A DNA stretch of 36,494 nt from Planctomycetota bacterium (GTDB lineage: Bacteria > Planctomycetota > J058 > JAJDCQ01). The notes below the pieces were generated by a model. It saw only the letters and a list, made by a program, of their open reading frames with translations. It searched no databases and was not told where the DNA came from. This document shows positions 20,392-28,038 of this stretch, one piece after another. How positions within the stretch are numbered: position 1 is the stretch's first letter; each line of letters begins with the position of its first letter. Made by a program: the position numbers and the translations under genes. The stretch spans positions 1 through 36,494 of the forward strand of contig JAJDCQ010000264.1 of NCBI GenBank assembly GCA_029260755.1. Direction: 5' to 3'.

Positions 20392-21314
20392 GCCGAGACG
20401 ACGCGACCCTGCGCATCGGCAGCCGAGGGAGCAAGCTCGCCCTCGCCCAGGCGAACCAGATCGCCGGCCTCCTCCGGGCGAGCCCGGCGGCGCCGACGGT
20501 CGAGATCGTCGTGATCTCGACCAAGGGCGATCGCCTCCAGCACCGACCGCTCCCCGAGATCGGCGGCAAGGGCCTCTTCACCGCCGAGCTCGAGACGGCG
20601 CTCCGCGACGGGTCGATCGACCTCGCCGTCCACTCGCTGAAGGACCTCCCGACCGACCTCCCCGACGGGATGACCCTCGGCGCGGTGCCCGAGCGGGAGG
20701 ACCCGCGCGACGTGCTCGTGAGCCGCGCGAACGCCACGTGCCTGGACGAGCTCCCCGAGGGCTGCCGCCTCGGCACCTCCAGCCTTCGCCGAGGCGCGCA
20801 GGTGAAGGCGGCCCGGCCCGACATCGACGTCGTCGGCCTCCGGGGCAACGTCGACACGCGCCTGCGCAAGGTCGACGAGGGCGAGGTCGACGCGGCGATC
20901 CTGGCCGCCGCCGGCCTCCGACGCCTCGGGCTGCTCGATCGCGCGACCGCCGTGCTCGATCCCGTCTCGTTCGTCCCCGCGCCCGGTCAGGGCGCCCTCG
21001 GCATCGAGATCCGCGAGGGCGACGAGCGCGTCGCCGCCCTCGTCGGCGCGCTCGATCATGCGCCGTCGCGGGCGACCTCGAGCGCCGAGCGTGCCCTCCT
21101 CGCCGCCCTCGGAGGCGGCTGCCGCGTTCCGATCGCGGCCCACGCCGTCGTGGTGGATGGCGCCGGGTTCCACCTCGACGGACTGGTCGCCGCCCCCGAC
21201 GGGAGCCGGGTCGTCCGGGCCGAAGGGGACGACGAGGAGCCCGACGCGCTCGGCGCGATGGTGGCCGAGGCGCTCGCCGCGATCGGCGCGCGCGAGCTGC
21301 TCGAGTCGTGCTGA
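20388..21314 (+). CDS. hemC: Hydroxymethylbilane synthase (porphobilinogen deaminase)
   Basis: The enzyme condenses four porphobilinogens into hydroxymethylbilane. The 308-residue protein starts at GTG 20388, inside the hemA stop (GTGA), so the two are translationally coupled. Motifs: LRIGSRGSKLALAQANQI, GGKGLFTAELE, VHSLKDLPTDLP with the catalytic Asp, GTSSLRRGAQ, LRGNVDTRLRK, PAPGQGALGIE, and GGGCRVPIA with the Cys (residue 245) that carries the dipyrromethane cofactor. Length and motif order are normal. Confidence 0.96.
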   Translation: MSRDDATLRIGSRGSKLALAQANQIAGLLRASPAAPTVEIVVISTKGDRLQHRPLPEIGGKGLFTAELETALRDGSIDLAVHSLKDLPTDLPDGMTLGAVPEREDPRDVLVSRANATCLDELPEGCRLGTSSLRRGAQVKAARPDIDVVGLRGNVDTRLRKVDEGEVDAAILAAAGLRRLGLLDRATAVLDPVSFVPAPGQGALGIEIREGDERVAALVGALDHAPSRATSSAERALLAALGGGCRVPIAAHAVVVDGAGFHLDGLVAAPDGSRVVRAEGDDEEPDALGAMVAEALAAIGARELLESC

Positions 21315-21362
21315 CGGTGTTCGCCGCCATTTCAACGTGCTAGGATCGGTATAGATACGGGA

Positions 21363-22259
21363 ATGCAGCACGAGCAGACCAGCGAGCCGACGACGACGAT
21401 CGCGGCGCCCGAGCACCGGGCGCTCGCCGGGCTGACCATCGTCGTCACCCGACCGGTCGAACGGGCCGCCCCCCTGGCCGACGCGCTCGCCGCGCGCGGA
21501 GCCCGGATCGCGCGCCTCCCGCTCATCCAGACCGCTCCTCCCCGCGACGCGACGCCGCTGCGGCGCGCGATCGCGCGCCTCCCGCTGGCCTACGACTGGT
21601 GCGCGTTCACGAGCGCGGCCGGCGTCGACGCGCTCGCGCGGGTCGTCGGCGACGACGCGCTGGCCGGCCGGCTCGCCGGCGTCCGGGTCGCCGCGGTCGG
21701 ACCGGCCACGGCGCGGCGGCTCGCCCGGCTCGGCGTCGAGGTCTCGGTCGTGCCGACCGAGGAGCGCGGCGACGCCCTGGCCCTCGCGATGACGGAGGTC
21801 GGACCGATCGCGGGCGCCCGCGTCCTGATCGCCCGGGCCGAGCGCGGCCGTCCCGAGCTCCGCGAGCATCTCCGCGACGCCGGCGCGCGCGTCGACGACG
21901 TCGTCGCCTACCGGACGCTCGGCTACGCCGACGCCGAGACCGGCGCGCAGGCGCGCGCCCTCGCCCGCCGCGGGCCGGAGACCATCATCACGTTCACCAG
22001 CCCGTCGACGGCCCGCGCGTTCGCGCGCGCGATCGACGGCGCCGAGGGGCTCGGCGCGCCGCGCCGGACCGATCCGTCCGCCCGTCCGCGGATCGCATCG
22101 ATCGGCCCGACCACGTCGGCGGCCCTGCGGGAGCTCGGCCTCCCGGTGGACATCCAGGCCCAGCCTCACACCGCCGACGGGCTGCTGGCCGGGATCGTCG
22201 GCGCCTCGAGCGCGTCGCCAGGAGACGGCCCCGACGCGCGCGGAGGGCCGGCCTCGTGA
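21363..22259 (+). CDS. hemD: Uroporphyrinogen-III synthase
   Basis: The enzyme closes hydroxymethylbilane into uroporphyrinogen III with inversion of ring D. The 298-residue protein starts at ATG 21363, 48 nt after hemC. The sequence is divergent, as is normal for the family, but shows the pattern of two alternating lobes: LTIVVTRPVERAAPLADALA, WCAFTSAAGVDAL, VAAVGPATARRL, GARVLIARAERGRPELREHL, DDVVAYRTLGY, TIITFTSPSTARAF and IASIGPTTSAALRELGL. The gene context makes the call firm. The N-terminus carries about 20 extra residues. The stop overlaps the next start by 4 nt (GTGA). Confidence 0.9.
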   Translation: MQHEQTSEPTTTIAAPEHRALAGLTIVVTRPVERAAPLADALAARGARIARLPLIQTAPPRDATPLRRAIARLPLAYDWCAFTSAAGVDALARVVGDDALAGRLAGVRVAAVGPATARRLARLGVEVSVVPTEERGDALALAMTEVGPIAGARVLIARAERGRPELREHLRDAGARVDDVVAYRTLGYADAETGAQARALARRGPETIITFTSPSTARAFARAIDGAEGLGAPRRTDPSARPRIASIGPTTSAALRELGLPVDIQAQPHTADGLLAGIVGASSASPGDGPDARGGPAS

Positions 22260-24352
22260 CCAAGCGCGCCCCCGCCCGACTCGACACCGGCCTGATCATC
22301 CCGCTCGCCCTCGCCGGGATCCTCGTCGTCGCCGCGTTCGTCCATCAGGATCTCGTCCTCTCGTTCCAGGAGCCGGTCGCCGCCGGCGACGCGAAGGGGA
22401 CGTTCGTCTTCTACGAGGAGGTTCCCGGCCTCGCCGGGGTCGGCAGCGAGAAGTTCCTCTTCCGCCACCGCCCGAGCGACGAGAGCGACTGGACCGCGCC
22501 CGTCCGCGGCCGCGGCCACGTCCTCGACGCCGAGGTGTTCCCCGAGCGCGTCTTCGTCCTCTTCGACACGTTCTACTCGGTCTACGACCGGCGGACGCTC
22601 GAGCGGACGTGGTCGTTCGACTACCAGAAGCTCGCCCTCGAGGTTCGCTGCGTCGGACGAACCCTCGACGGAACGCCCATCCTCTTCGGCACGGACGCGG
22701 CCGGGCGGGTGCGCGCCGCCGGCGTCGATGACCGGAGCGCGGGGCGGCTGCCCGGCGCGGTCTTCGAGATCGCCAAGGAGCTCGTCGTCACGCGGATCGA
22801 CGCCGCCCCGACCGGCGCGACCTCGCTCCTGGTCGCGATCCAGACCGCGGCGCCGAAGCGGACGCTCACCCGTCGCGAGCGCACCATCAAGGAGGAGATC
22901 TTCGGGCAGCGCTCCCCGAGCAGCGTCGGCTCGTCGCGCGGCGCCCACGGCTCGACGACGAGCCCCGCGGCCGAGGTCGAGGACGCCCTGATCCTCGTCC
23001 CGTTCGCCGACGGCGCGTTCGGTGAGCCGATCCCCTACGACCGCCTCCCCGAGAGCTGGGCCCTGGCGAGCGAGCCCGCCCGCAGCTCCGAGGCGGGTCC
23101 CGCCGTCGGCGCCGCCGCCGGCGCCGGCGCCGCGACCGTCCCGCCGCCGACCCGGAGCGTCCTCCTCGTCGGCTGGCCGGCGCGGCTACGGGAGGCCCCG
23201 ATCGAGGCCGACGACGACGCGAGCGGCGCCGCCGAGGACGGCGAGATCGAGGTCGATCAGAAGATCGCCCTTTACCGCCTGGACGAGCGGGGCGCGGTCC
23301 GCGGCGAGGCCGCCCGCGTCGACGTGGAGGCCGACGGGCTGCTGGGTTCGATCGTCGGCGACGCCGACCCGGGCGCGATCGAGGCGATCGCGGCCGGCGA
23401 GCGACTCCTCCTGTTCTCGCAGTCGGGTCGGCTGCTCCGCGTCCGGAGCGGCACGCCGAGCGGCGACGGCACCTACGCGTTCGACGAGCCGACCGACGTC
23501 GCGAGCATGTCGACGGCGTCCTACACCCTCATCTGGACCTGGTTCATCGTGCTGATCGCGCTCGTCGGGATCGTCGCGCTTCGCCTCTCGGGCGTCCTCG
23601 GCGGCGACGACGAGGACGGCGACGGCGGGATGGGCGGCGAGGCCGTCGTGACCGACGAGGCGGCGGCGGCGGCCGCCGCCGCGCCGCCCGGCGAGCCCGC
23701 GGCCGAGGCGCCGGCCGCCCCTTCCGAGGGCGTCACCGAGGCGCCGACCGATCGCTCGGCCGGCGACGCAGGCGCGGGGGCCGACGCCAGCGCGCGCGTC
23801 GCGGCGCCGACGCAGGCGACCGACGCGACGGGCGCCGAAGACCCGGGCCGCCCCGAGCTCGCCACCGCGTTCGAGCGCGCCCTCGCCTTCAGCCTCGACT
23901 TCCTCCTCTGCTCGGGCGTGATCTTCCTCATCCTGCCGGCCGCGAGCGACGAGCGCCTCGCCCGCCTCGCGTGGGAGGACATCCCCGAGGACCGCGTCCT
24001 CACGATCCTGATCAGCGCGCTCGTCCTCGGGATCTACGGCGCGATCTTCGAAGGCCTCTTCGGGCAGACGCTCGGCAAGAAGCTCATGGGCATCGAGGTG
24101 CGCGGCGCCGACGGCAGCACGGTCTCGCCCCGCTCGGCGATCCTCCGGAACCTGTTCCGCCTCGGACTGCTGGTGCATCTCCTCTACCTCGTCGACCTCG
24201 TCGCGATGGCGATCACCGCCCGGACGCAGCGCCCGGGCGATCTCATCGCGGACACGGTCGTCAGTCGCGTCGCCGACTCGGTCGAGGTGCCCGCCTCGCC
24301 CGGCCCCGAGACGGGAGCCCCCGGAGGCGCCACCGATGACGGCCCTGCGTGA
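22256..24352 (+). CDS. Membrane protein with extracytoplasmic region and RDD domain
   Basis: The 698-residue protein starts at GTG 22256, overlapping hemD by 4 nt. An N-terminal membrane segment (about 13-31) leads into about 390 residues of beta-rich sequence that may form a propeller (FLFRHRPSDESDWTAPVRG, RVFVLFDTFYSVYDRRTLER, GERLLLFSQSGRLLRVRSG). A second membrane segment is at about 423-447. Then comes an Ala/Pro/Glu-rich disordered linker (about 455-530) and a C-terminal RDD domain (about 536-670) with three hydrophobic helices, TLGKKLMGIEVRGADGS and QRPGDLIADTVV. RDD proteins are membrane proteins, in some cases linked to ion or small-molecule transport; the role here is unknown. Its place inside a hem operon suggests shared expression rather than a proven role in haem metabolism. 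It overlaps the next gene by 17 nt. Confidence 0.82.
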   Translation: MTKRAPARLDTGLIIPLALAGILVVAAFVHQDLVLSFQEPVAAGDAKGTFVFYEEVPGLAGVGSEKFLFRHRPSDESDWTAPVRGRGHVLDAEVFPERVFVLFDTFYSVYDRRTLERTWSFDYQKLALEVRCVGRTLDGTPILFGTDAAGRVRAAGVDDRSAGRLPGAVFEIAKELVVTRIDAAPTGATSLLVAIQTAAPKRTLTRRERTIKEEIFGQRSPSSVGSSRGAHGSTTSPAAEVEDALILVPFADGAFGEPIPYDRLPESWALASEPARSSEAGPAVGAAAGAGAATVPPPTRSVLLVGWPARLREAPIEADDDASGAAEDGEIEVDQKIALYRLDERGAVRGEAARVDVEADGLLGSIVGDADPGAIEAIAAGERLLLFSQSGRLLRVRSGTPSGDGTYAFDEPTDVASMSTASYTLIWTWFIVLIALVGIVALRLSGVLGGDDEDGDGGMGGEAVVTDEAAAAAAAAPPGEPAAEAPAAPSEGVTEAPTDRSAGDAGAGADASARVAAPTQATDATGAEDPGRPELATAFERALAFSLDFLLCSGVIFLILPAASDERLARLAWEDIPEDRVLTILISALVLGIYGAIFEGLFGQTLGKKLMGIEVRGADGSTVSPRSAILRNLFRLGLLVHLLYLVDLVAMAITARTQRPGDLIADTVVSRVADSVEVPASPGPETGAPGGATDDGPA

Positions 24353-25184
24353 GGCGCTCGTCGGCTCGCCGCGCTGGCCGCGCGGCGGGTTCTATCCCTC
24401 CGACCAGCCGACGGCGCGCGACGCGCTGAGCGACCTCTCGCCGACCGGCGGCGCCACGCGCCGCGCCCTCGGCGTGATCGCGCCGCACGCGGGGTGGCAG
24501 TATTCGGGCGGCGTCGCCGGCTCGCTCTTCGCGGCGGTCGCCGTCCCGCGCCGCGCGATCATCCTGTGCCCCAACCACACCGGGGCGGGCGCCCGCCTCG
24601 CCCTCTTCCCGGCCGGCACCTGGCGCAGCCCGCTCGGCGACGTCGCGAGCGACCCCGAGCTCGTCGAGCGCCTCACGACCGAGTGCCCGGCGATCGAGAT
24701 CGACGCCGAGGCGCACGCCTCCGCGCGTCGCCCCGAGCACGCGATCGAGGTGGTCGTCCCGTTCCTCCACTGGCACCGCGCCGACCTGGCGATCGCCGCG
24801 ATCGTCGTCTCCGAGGGGCGGCTCGAGCCGCTCCGTGAGCTCGGCCGCGCCCTCGCCCGCGTCGTGATCGCGCTGGGCGGCCCCGACGAGGTGCTCCTCG
24901 TCGCGAGCTCGGACATGTCGCACTACGAGCCGGACGCGGTCGCCCGCGAGCTCGACCGGAAGGCGATCGCGCAGGTCGAGCGCCTCGACGAGGCGGAGCT
25001 CCTCGCCGTCTGCCAGCGCGAGCGGGTGAGCATGTGCGGCCGACACCCGGCCGCCGCGGTGATCGCGGCCGCGAAGGAGCTCGGCGCGACGCGCGCCGAG
25101 CTGATCCGCTACGCGACGAGCGGCGACGCGCCGATCGGCGACCGCGACGCGGTCGTCGGCTACGCCGGGATGCTCATCGAGTAG
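24336..25184 (+). CDS. MEMO1-family protein (AmmeMemoRadiSam system protein B)
   Basis: The 282-residue protein starts at ATG 24336 inside the end of the RDD gene. Family motifs are clear: IAPHAGWQYSGGVAGSL, LCPNHTG, PEHAIEVVVPFL, SSDMSHYE and MCGRHPA. The residues equivalent to the metal-site His/His/His/Cys of human MEMO1 are H51, H81, H196 and C234, all present. MEMO1 proteins bind iron or copper, and bacterial members are often encoded with AMMECR1 and radical-SAM (AmmA-type) genes. Neither partner is in this window. Here it sits between an RDD membrane protein and pgi, 9 nt before the latter. Confidence 0.9.
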   Translation: MTALREALVGSPRWPRGGFYPSDQPTARDALSDLSPTGGATRRALGVIAPHAGWQYSGGVAGSLFAAVAVPRRAIILCPNHTGAGARLALFPAGTWRSPLGDVASDPELVERLTTECPAIEIDAEAHASARRPEHAIEVVVPFLHWHRADLAIAAIVVSEGRLEPLRELGRALARVVIALGGPDEVLLVASSDMSHYEPDAVARELDRKAIAQVERLDEAELLAVCQRERVSMCGRHPAAAVIAAAKELGATRAELIRYATSGDAPIGDRDAVVGYAGMLIE

Positions 25185-25193
25185 ATCATCGCG

Positions 25194-26642
25194 ATGACCC
25201 TCGAGCCCATCCGAGTCGCCGACGGCCTCCTCACCTACGACCCGCGCAAGATGCTCGCCGCGTCGGGCGGGATCACGCTCGAGCGCCTGACCGCCTTCGC
25301 GCCCGCGCTCGCCCGGGCCGAGGAGGCGATCGCGGCGCTCCGGGCGTCGGGACGCGCGCGCGGCCATCCGGACGCCGTCCTCTTCCCCTCGCTCTGCCGG
25401 CTCGGCGAGGGTCCGAACGACGAGGCGACCCTCGGCCGGATCGAGGCGTGGGCCGAGGAGCGGCGCGGCGTCCTCGACGGGGCGATCTCGATCGGGATCG
25501 GCGGGAGCTACCTCGGCAACCGGATGCTCCACGAGGCGCTCCGCGGCAGCTACTGGAACGAGCTCTCCGACGAGGAGCGGGACGGTCGGCCGCGCCTCTG
25601 GTTCGCCGGCCACCACCTCGACCCGATCTGCACCGGCGAGCTGATCGAGCACGTCCGCGGGCTCGCGGCGCGCCAGGAGTCGGGGCCTCTCCGGATCGAG
25701 CTCATCGTGATCTCGAAGAGCGGGACGACGACCGAGCCGCTGGCCGCGTTCACCCGCCTCGAGGAGGCGCTCGGGCGCGACCCGGCCATCGACCTCGGGA
25801 TCACCGCGGTCACCGGTCCTGGCTCGCCGCTCGCCGAGCTCGCCCGCGCGCGCGGCCGACCGCTCTTCCGCGTCCCCGACGGCGTCGGCGGGCGGTGGAG
25901 CGTCCTGGCCGAGGGCGGCCTCCTCACCGCGGCGCTCGTGGGCATCGACACGCGCGCGCTCCTCGAGGGCGCCCGTCGCCTCGACGACGCCCTCCGCGAG
26001 GGCGGCGACGATCCGCGCCGCAATCCGGCGCTCCTCTACGCCGCGCTGCATCACCTCCTCCACATCGAGACCGGACGAACCCAGGCGGTGCTGATGCCGT
26101 ACGTGTATCGGCTGCGCGCCCTCTCGGAGTGGTACGTGCAGCTCCTCGCCGAGAGCCTCGGCAAGGCGAAGCGCCGTGACGGCACGCTCGCGCCGACGGG
26201 GAGGACCCCGATCCCGGCCGTCGGCACGACCGACATGCACGCCCAGACGCAGCTCCATCAGGAGGGGCCGCTCGACAAGACGGTCACGACGATCGACCTC
26301 GCATCCTGGGGAAGCGACGATGCGCCGCTCCCCGGCGCACCCGATGGAGCCGCCGGGCTCGGCACCGCCGTCGCCGGTCGACGTCTCTCGGCGCTCAACC
26401 GGGCGGCCCGGGAAGCGAACGAGGAGGCGCTCGCGGCGGCCGGCCGACCGAGCGATTCGCTGACTCTCGAGAGGCTCGAGGAGGCGAGCCTGGGGGCTCT
26501 CCTCCAGTTCCTGATGATGTCGGTGGCCTACGAGGGCGAGCTTCTCGACGTCGACGCCTACGATCAGCCCGGCGTCGACGCCTACAAGTCGATCATGCGC
26601 GAGAAGTTGGACGGCGCCGGCGCGAGGGGGCGGGCGAGTTGA
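25194..26642 (+). CDS. pgi: Glucose-6-phosphate isomerase
   Basis: The enzyme interconverts glucose-6-phosphate and fructose-6-phosphate in glycolysis and gluconeogenesis. The 482-residue protein starts at ATG 25194. Motifs: SIGIGGSYLGNRML, ISKSGTTTEPLAAF (phosphate-binding SIS loop), GVGGRWSVLAEGGLL, the PGI signature SEWYVQLLAESLGKAKRRDG, GTTDMHAQTQLHQEGPLDK and the C-terminal YDQPGVDAYKSIMREKL. The size fits the short bacterial type. It is the last gene of the hem run. Its TGA stop overlaps the -35 box of the next promoter. Confidence 0.96.
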   Translation: MTLEPIRVADGLLTYDPRKMLAASGGITLERLTAFAPALARAEEAIAALRASGRARGHPDAVLFPSLCRLGEGPNDEATLGRIEAWAEERRGVLDGAISIGIGGSYLGNRMLHEALRGSYWNELSDEERDGRPRLWFAGHHLDPICTGELIEHVRGLAARQESGPLRIELIVISKSGTTTEPLAAFTRLEEALGRDPAIDLGITAVTGPGSPLAELARARGRPLFRVPDGVGGRWSVLAEGGLLTAALVGIDTRALLEGARRLDDALREGGDDPRRNPALLYAALHHLLHIETGRTQAVLMPYVYRLRALSEWYVQLLAESLGKAKRRDGTLAPTGRTPIPAVGTTDMHAQTQLHQEGPLDKTVTTIDLASWGSDDAPLPGAPDGAAGLGTAVAGRRLSALNRAAREANEEALAAAGRPSDSLTLERLEEASLGALLQFLMMSVAYEGELLDVDAYDQPGVDAYKSIMREKLDGAGARGRAS

Positions 26643-26668
26643 CAGTCCGGATGCAGGCCAACTATAAT
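26639..26668 (+). promoter_or_regulatory. Consensus sigma70 promoter overlapping the pgi stop
   Basis: TTGACA (26639-26644) and TATAAT (26663-26668) are both perfect hexamers, 18 nt apart; the -35 shares bases with the pgi TGA (26640-26642). Transcription would start near 26675. The leader holds a 5-bp hairpin CCCCG/CGGGG (26699-26714) whose last base is the first base of the ribosome site GGAGGA (26714-26719). Confidence 0.8.
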
Positions 26669-26723
26669 CCGCACACGCCGGTACGAATTCCGAACCAACC
26701 CCGAAAATACGGGGGAGGATAAC

Positions 26724-27500
26724 GTGGGCAAGTACGCCATCGTCTCCGACATCCACAGCAACATCGAAGCGCTCGGCGAGGTCCTCAAGGACATCGACAG
26801 CCGGGGCGTCGACGAGATCGTCTGTCTCGGAGACGTCGTGGGCTACGGCCCCAACCCGATCGAGTGCACCGATCTCATCATGGAGAAGTGCAAGTGGAGC
26901 CTGAAGGGCAACCACGATGAAGCGCTCATCCATGGCGCCTACGCGTTCAACATGCGCGCGCAGAAGGCGATCGAGTGGACGAAGGACCAGCTCAAGCCCC
27001 GGTTCTTCTCCGGCTCGGCCGCGCGACGCCGGTGGGAGTTCCTGAGCAACCTCGACCTCCGCAAGGAGGTCGAGGGAAGGCTCTACATCCACGGATCGCC
27101 GCGCGACGCGACGAACGAATACATCCTCGCGACCGAGATCGGCTTCGGCCGGACCGACAAGTTCGAGGAGATCTTCGACAGCTTCGAGAAGCTCCTCTTC
27201 GTCGGGCACACGCATCTGCCGTGCGTGATCACCGACGAGTACCAGGCGACGAACCAGTCGGAGCTCGAGGACAGCACCTACAAGCACGAGAAGGGCAAGG
27301 CGATCATCAACGTCGGCAGCGTCGGCCAGCCCCGCGACCGGAACAACAAGGCGTGCTACGTGACCGTCGAGAAGAACGGCGACGTCGACGAGATCAGCTG
27401 GCACCGCGTCGAGTACGACTTCGAGAAGACGATGGAGAAGATCAACAAGATCCCCGCGCTCGACCCGGCGCTGGGCTCCCGTCTCAAGGAAGGCGTCTAG
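26724..27500 (+). CDS. Calcineurin-like metallophosphoesterase
   Basis: The 258-residue protein starts at GTG 26724 with GGAGGA 4 nt upstream. All metallophosphoesterase motifs are intact: SDIHSN (D9, H11), GDVVGYGP (D37), GNHD (62-65), IHGSP (H123) and GHTH (161-164), followed by NVGSVGQPRD. These form the two-metal site that hydrolyses phosphomonoesters or diesters; relatives include YfcE and diadenosine tetraphosphatase types, and the substrate cannot be read from sequence. Lys and Asn are more common than in its neighbours. Together with its consensus promoter this suggests steady expression. It is the intact paralogue of the degraded protein at 11203. Confidence 0.92.
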   Translation: MGKYAIVSDIHSNIEALGEVLKDIDSRGVDEIVCLGDVVGYGPNPIECTDLIMEKCKWSLKGNHDEALIHGAYAFNMRAQKAIEWTKDQLKPRFFSGSAARRRWEFLSNLDLRKEVEGRLYIHGSPRDATNEYILATEIGFGRTDKFEEIFDSFEKLLFVGHTHLPCVITDEYQATNQSELEDSTYKHEKGKAIINVGSVGQPRDRNNKACYVTVEKNGDVDEISWHRVEYDFEKTMEKINKIPALDPALGSRLKEGV

Positions 27501-27515
27501 CCGGCCACCGGCCGG
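27501..27515 (+). terminator. Short hairpin directly after the phosphoesterase stop
   Basis: CCGGCC and GGCCGG pair perfectly around a 3-nt loop, beginning at the base after the TAG stop. No T-run follows, so at most it is a partial terminator; it also covers the region just before the TTG start of the next frame. Confidence 0.3.
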
Positions 27516-27523
27516 CGAGCGCC

Positions 27524-27901
27524 TTGAAGCTCGACCGCGGTCGCCTCAAGGCGATAGCCCTCCTCACCCTCTCGGTCCTCGGCTGGCTCCTCGCCCGCTG
27601 CAATCCCCTCCGCCGCCGCCGCGGCGACCTCGCATCGTTTCTCGAGCAGTACCGCGACGACGGGGCCCATCAGGTCGCCCCGGCCGACCGCGACGCCGAG
27701 CCCGCGCGCACCGTCTGCGTCCTGTGCGGGCTGTGCGACGCGATCGCCGCCGAGCACGCCGCCCCCGCGAGCCCGCTGGACCACGCCGGCTGCGCGACGC
27801 GCTCGGCAGCGGCGAGCATCGATCGGTCGGGCGAGTCGCGGCCGAGCAGTGAGGTGGCGGCGGCGGTGATGGGGAGCTGCCCCTTGGGGATCGTGTTCTA
27901 G
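27524..27901 (+). CDS. Small membrane-anchored Cys-rich protein
   Basis: The 125-residue protein has a possible TTG start at 27524 with a weak ribosome site. A hydrophobic N-terminal segment (KAIALLTLSVLGWLLARC) is followed by a basic patch NPLRRRRG, as expected for a membrane anchor with the rest in the cytoplasm. Then come CVLCGLC, a further GC and a C-terminal SCPLG. The C-x2-C-x2-C plus later C-P spacing recalls a split [4Fe-4S] ferredoxin motif, but the linker is far longer than in ferredoxins, so cluster binding is only a suggestion. The start is uncertain, and the gene could be a non-coding frame. It follows the phosphoesterase by 23 nt and may be on its transcript. Confidence 0.5.
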   Translation: MKLDRGRLKAIALLTLSVLGWLLARCNPLRRRRGDLASFLEQYRDDGAHQVAPADRDAEPARTVCVLCGLCDAIAAEHAAPASPLDHAGCATRSAAASIDRSGESRPSSEVAAAVMGSCPLGIVF

Positions 27902-27910
27902 GAACGACGG

Positions 27911-28011
27911 AATCTCACGCAAAGGCGCAAAGGCGCAAAGAAGCTCCGCCGGATCCAGATCTCGGCTCGGAGCAGCGACCCCTTTGCGCCTTTGCGCCTT
28001 TGCGTGAGATT
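27911..28011. repeat. 30-bp perfect inverted repeat of GGCGCAAAG units
   Basis: Arms 27911-27940 and 27982-28011 are perfectly complementary over 30 bp around a 41-nt centre. Each arm is built from tandem 9-nt units (GGCGCAAAG, with GCAAAGGCGCAAAGG repeated) plus the end sequence AATCTCACGC. It lies between the convergent small Cys-rich gene and the large kinase gene, where a strong bidirectional terminator would be expected. It is unrelated in sequence to the CTCCGTG elements but similar in layout. Confidence 0.85.
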
Positions 28012-28038
28012 GATGAGTGCCGCTGTTCCTGGGGCGCC

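Noticed and set aside
21331..21355. Promoter-like TTCAAC and TATAGA before hemD
   Set aside because: Only 13 nt separate the boxes and the -35 is poor; hemD is more simply explained as part of the hemA transcript.
27911..28011. CRISPR-like array
   Set aside because: The repeats are 9-nt tandem units in inverted orientation with no spacers of regular length; no cas gene is nearby.
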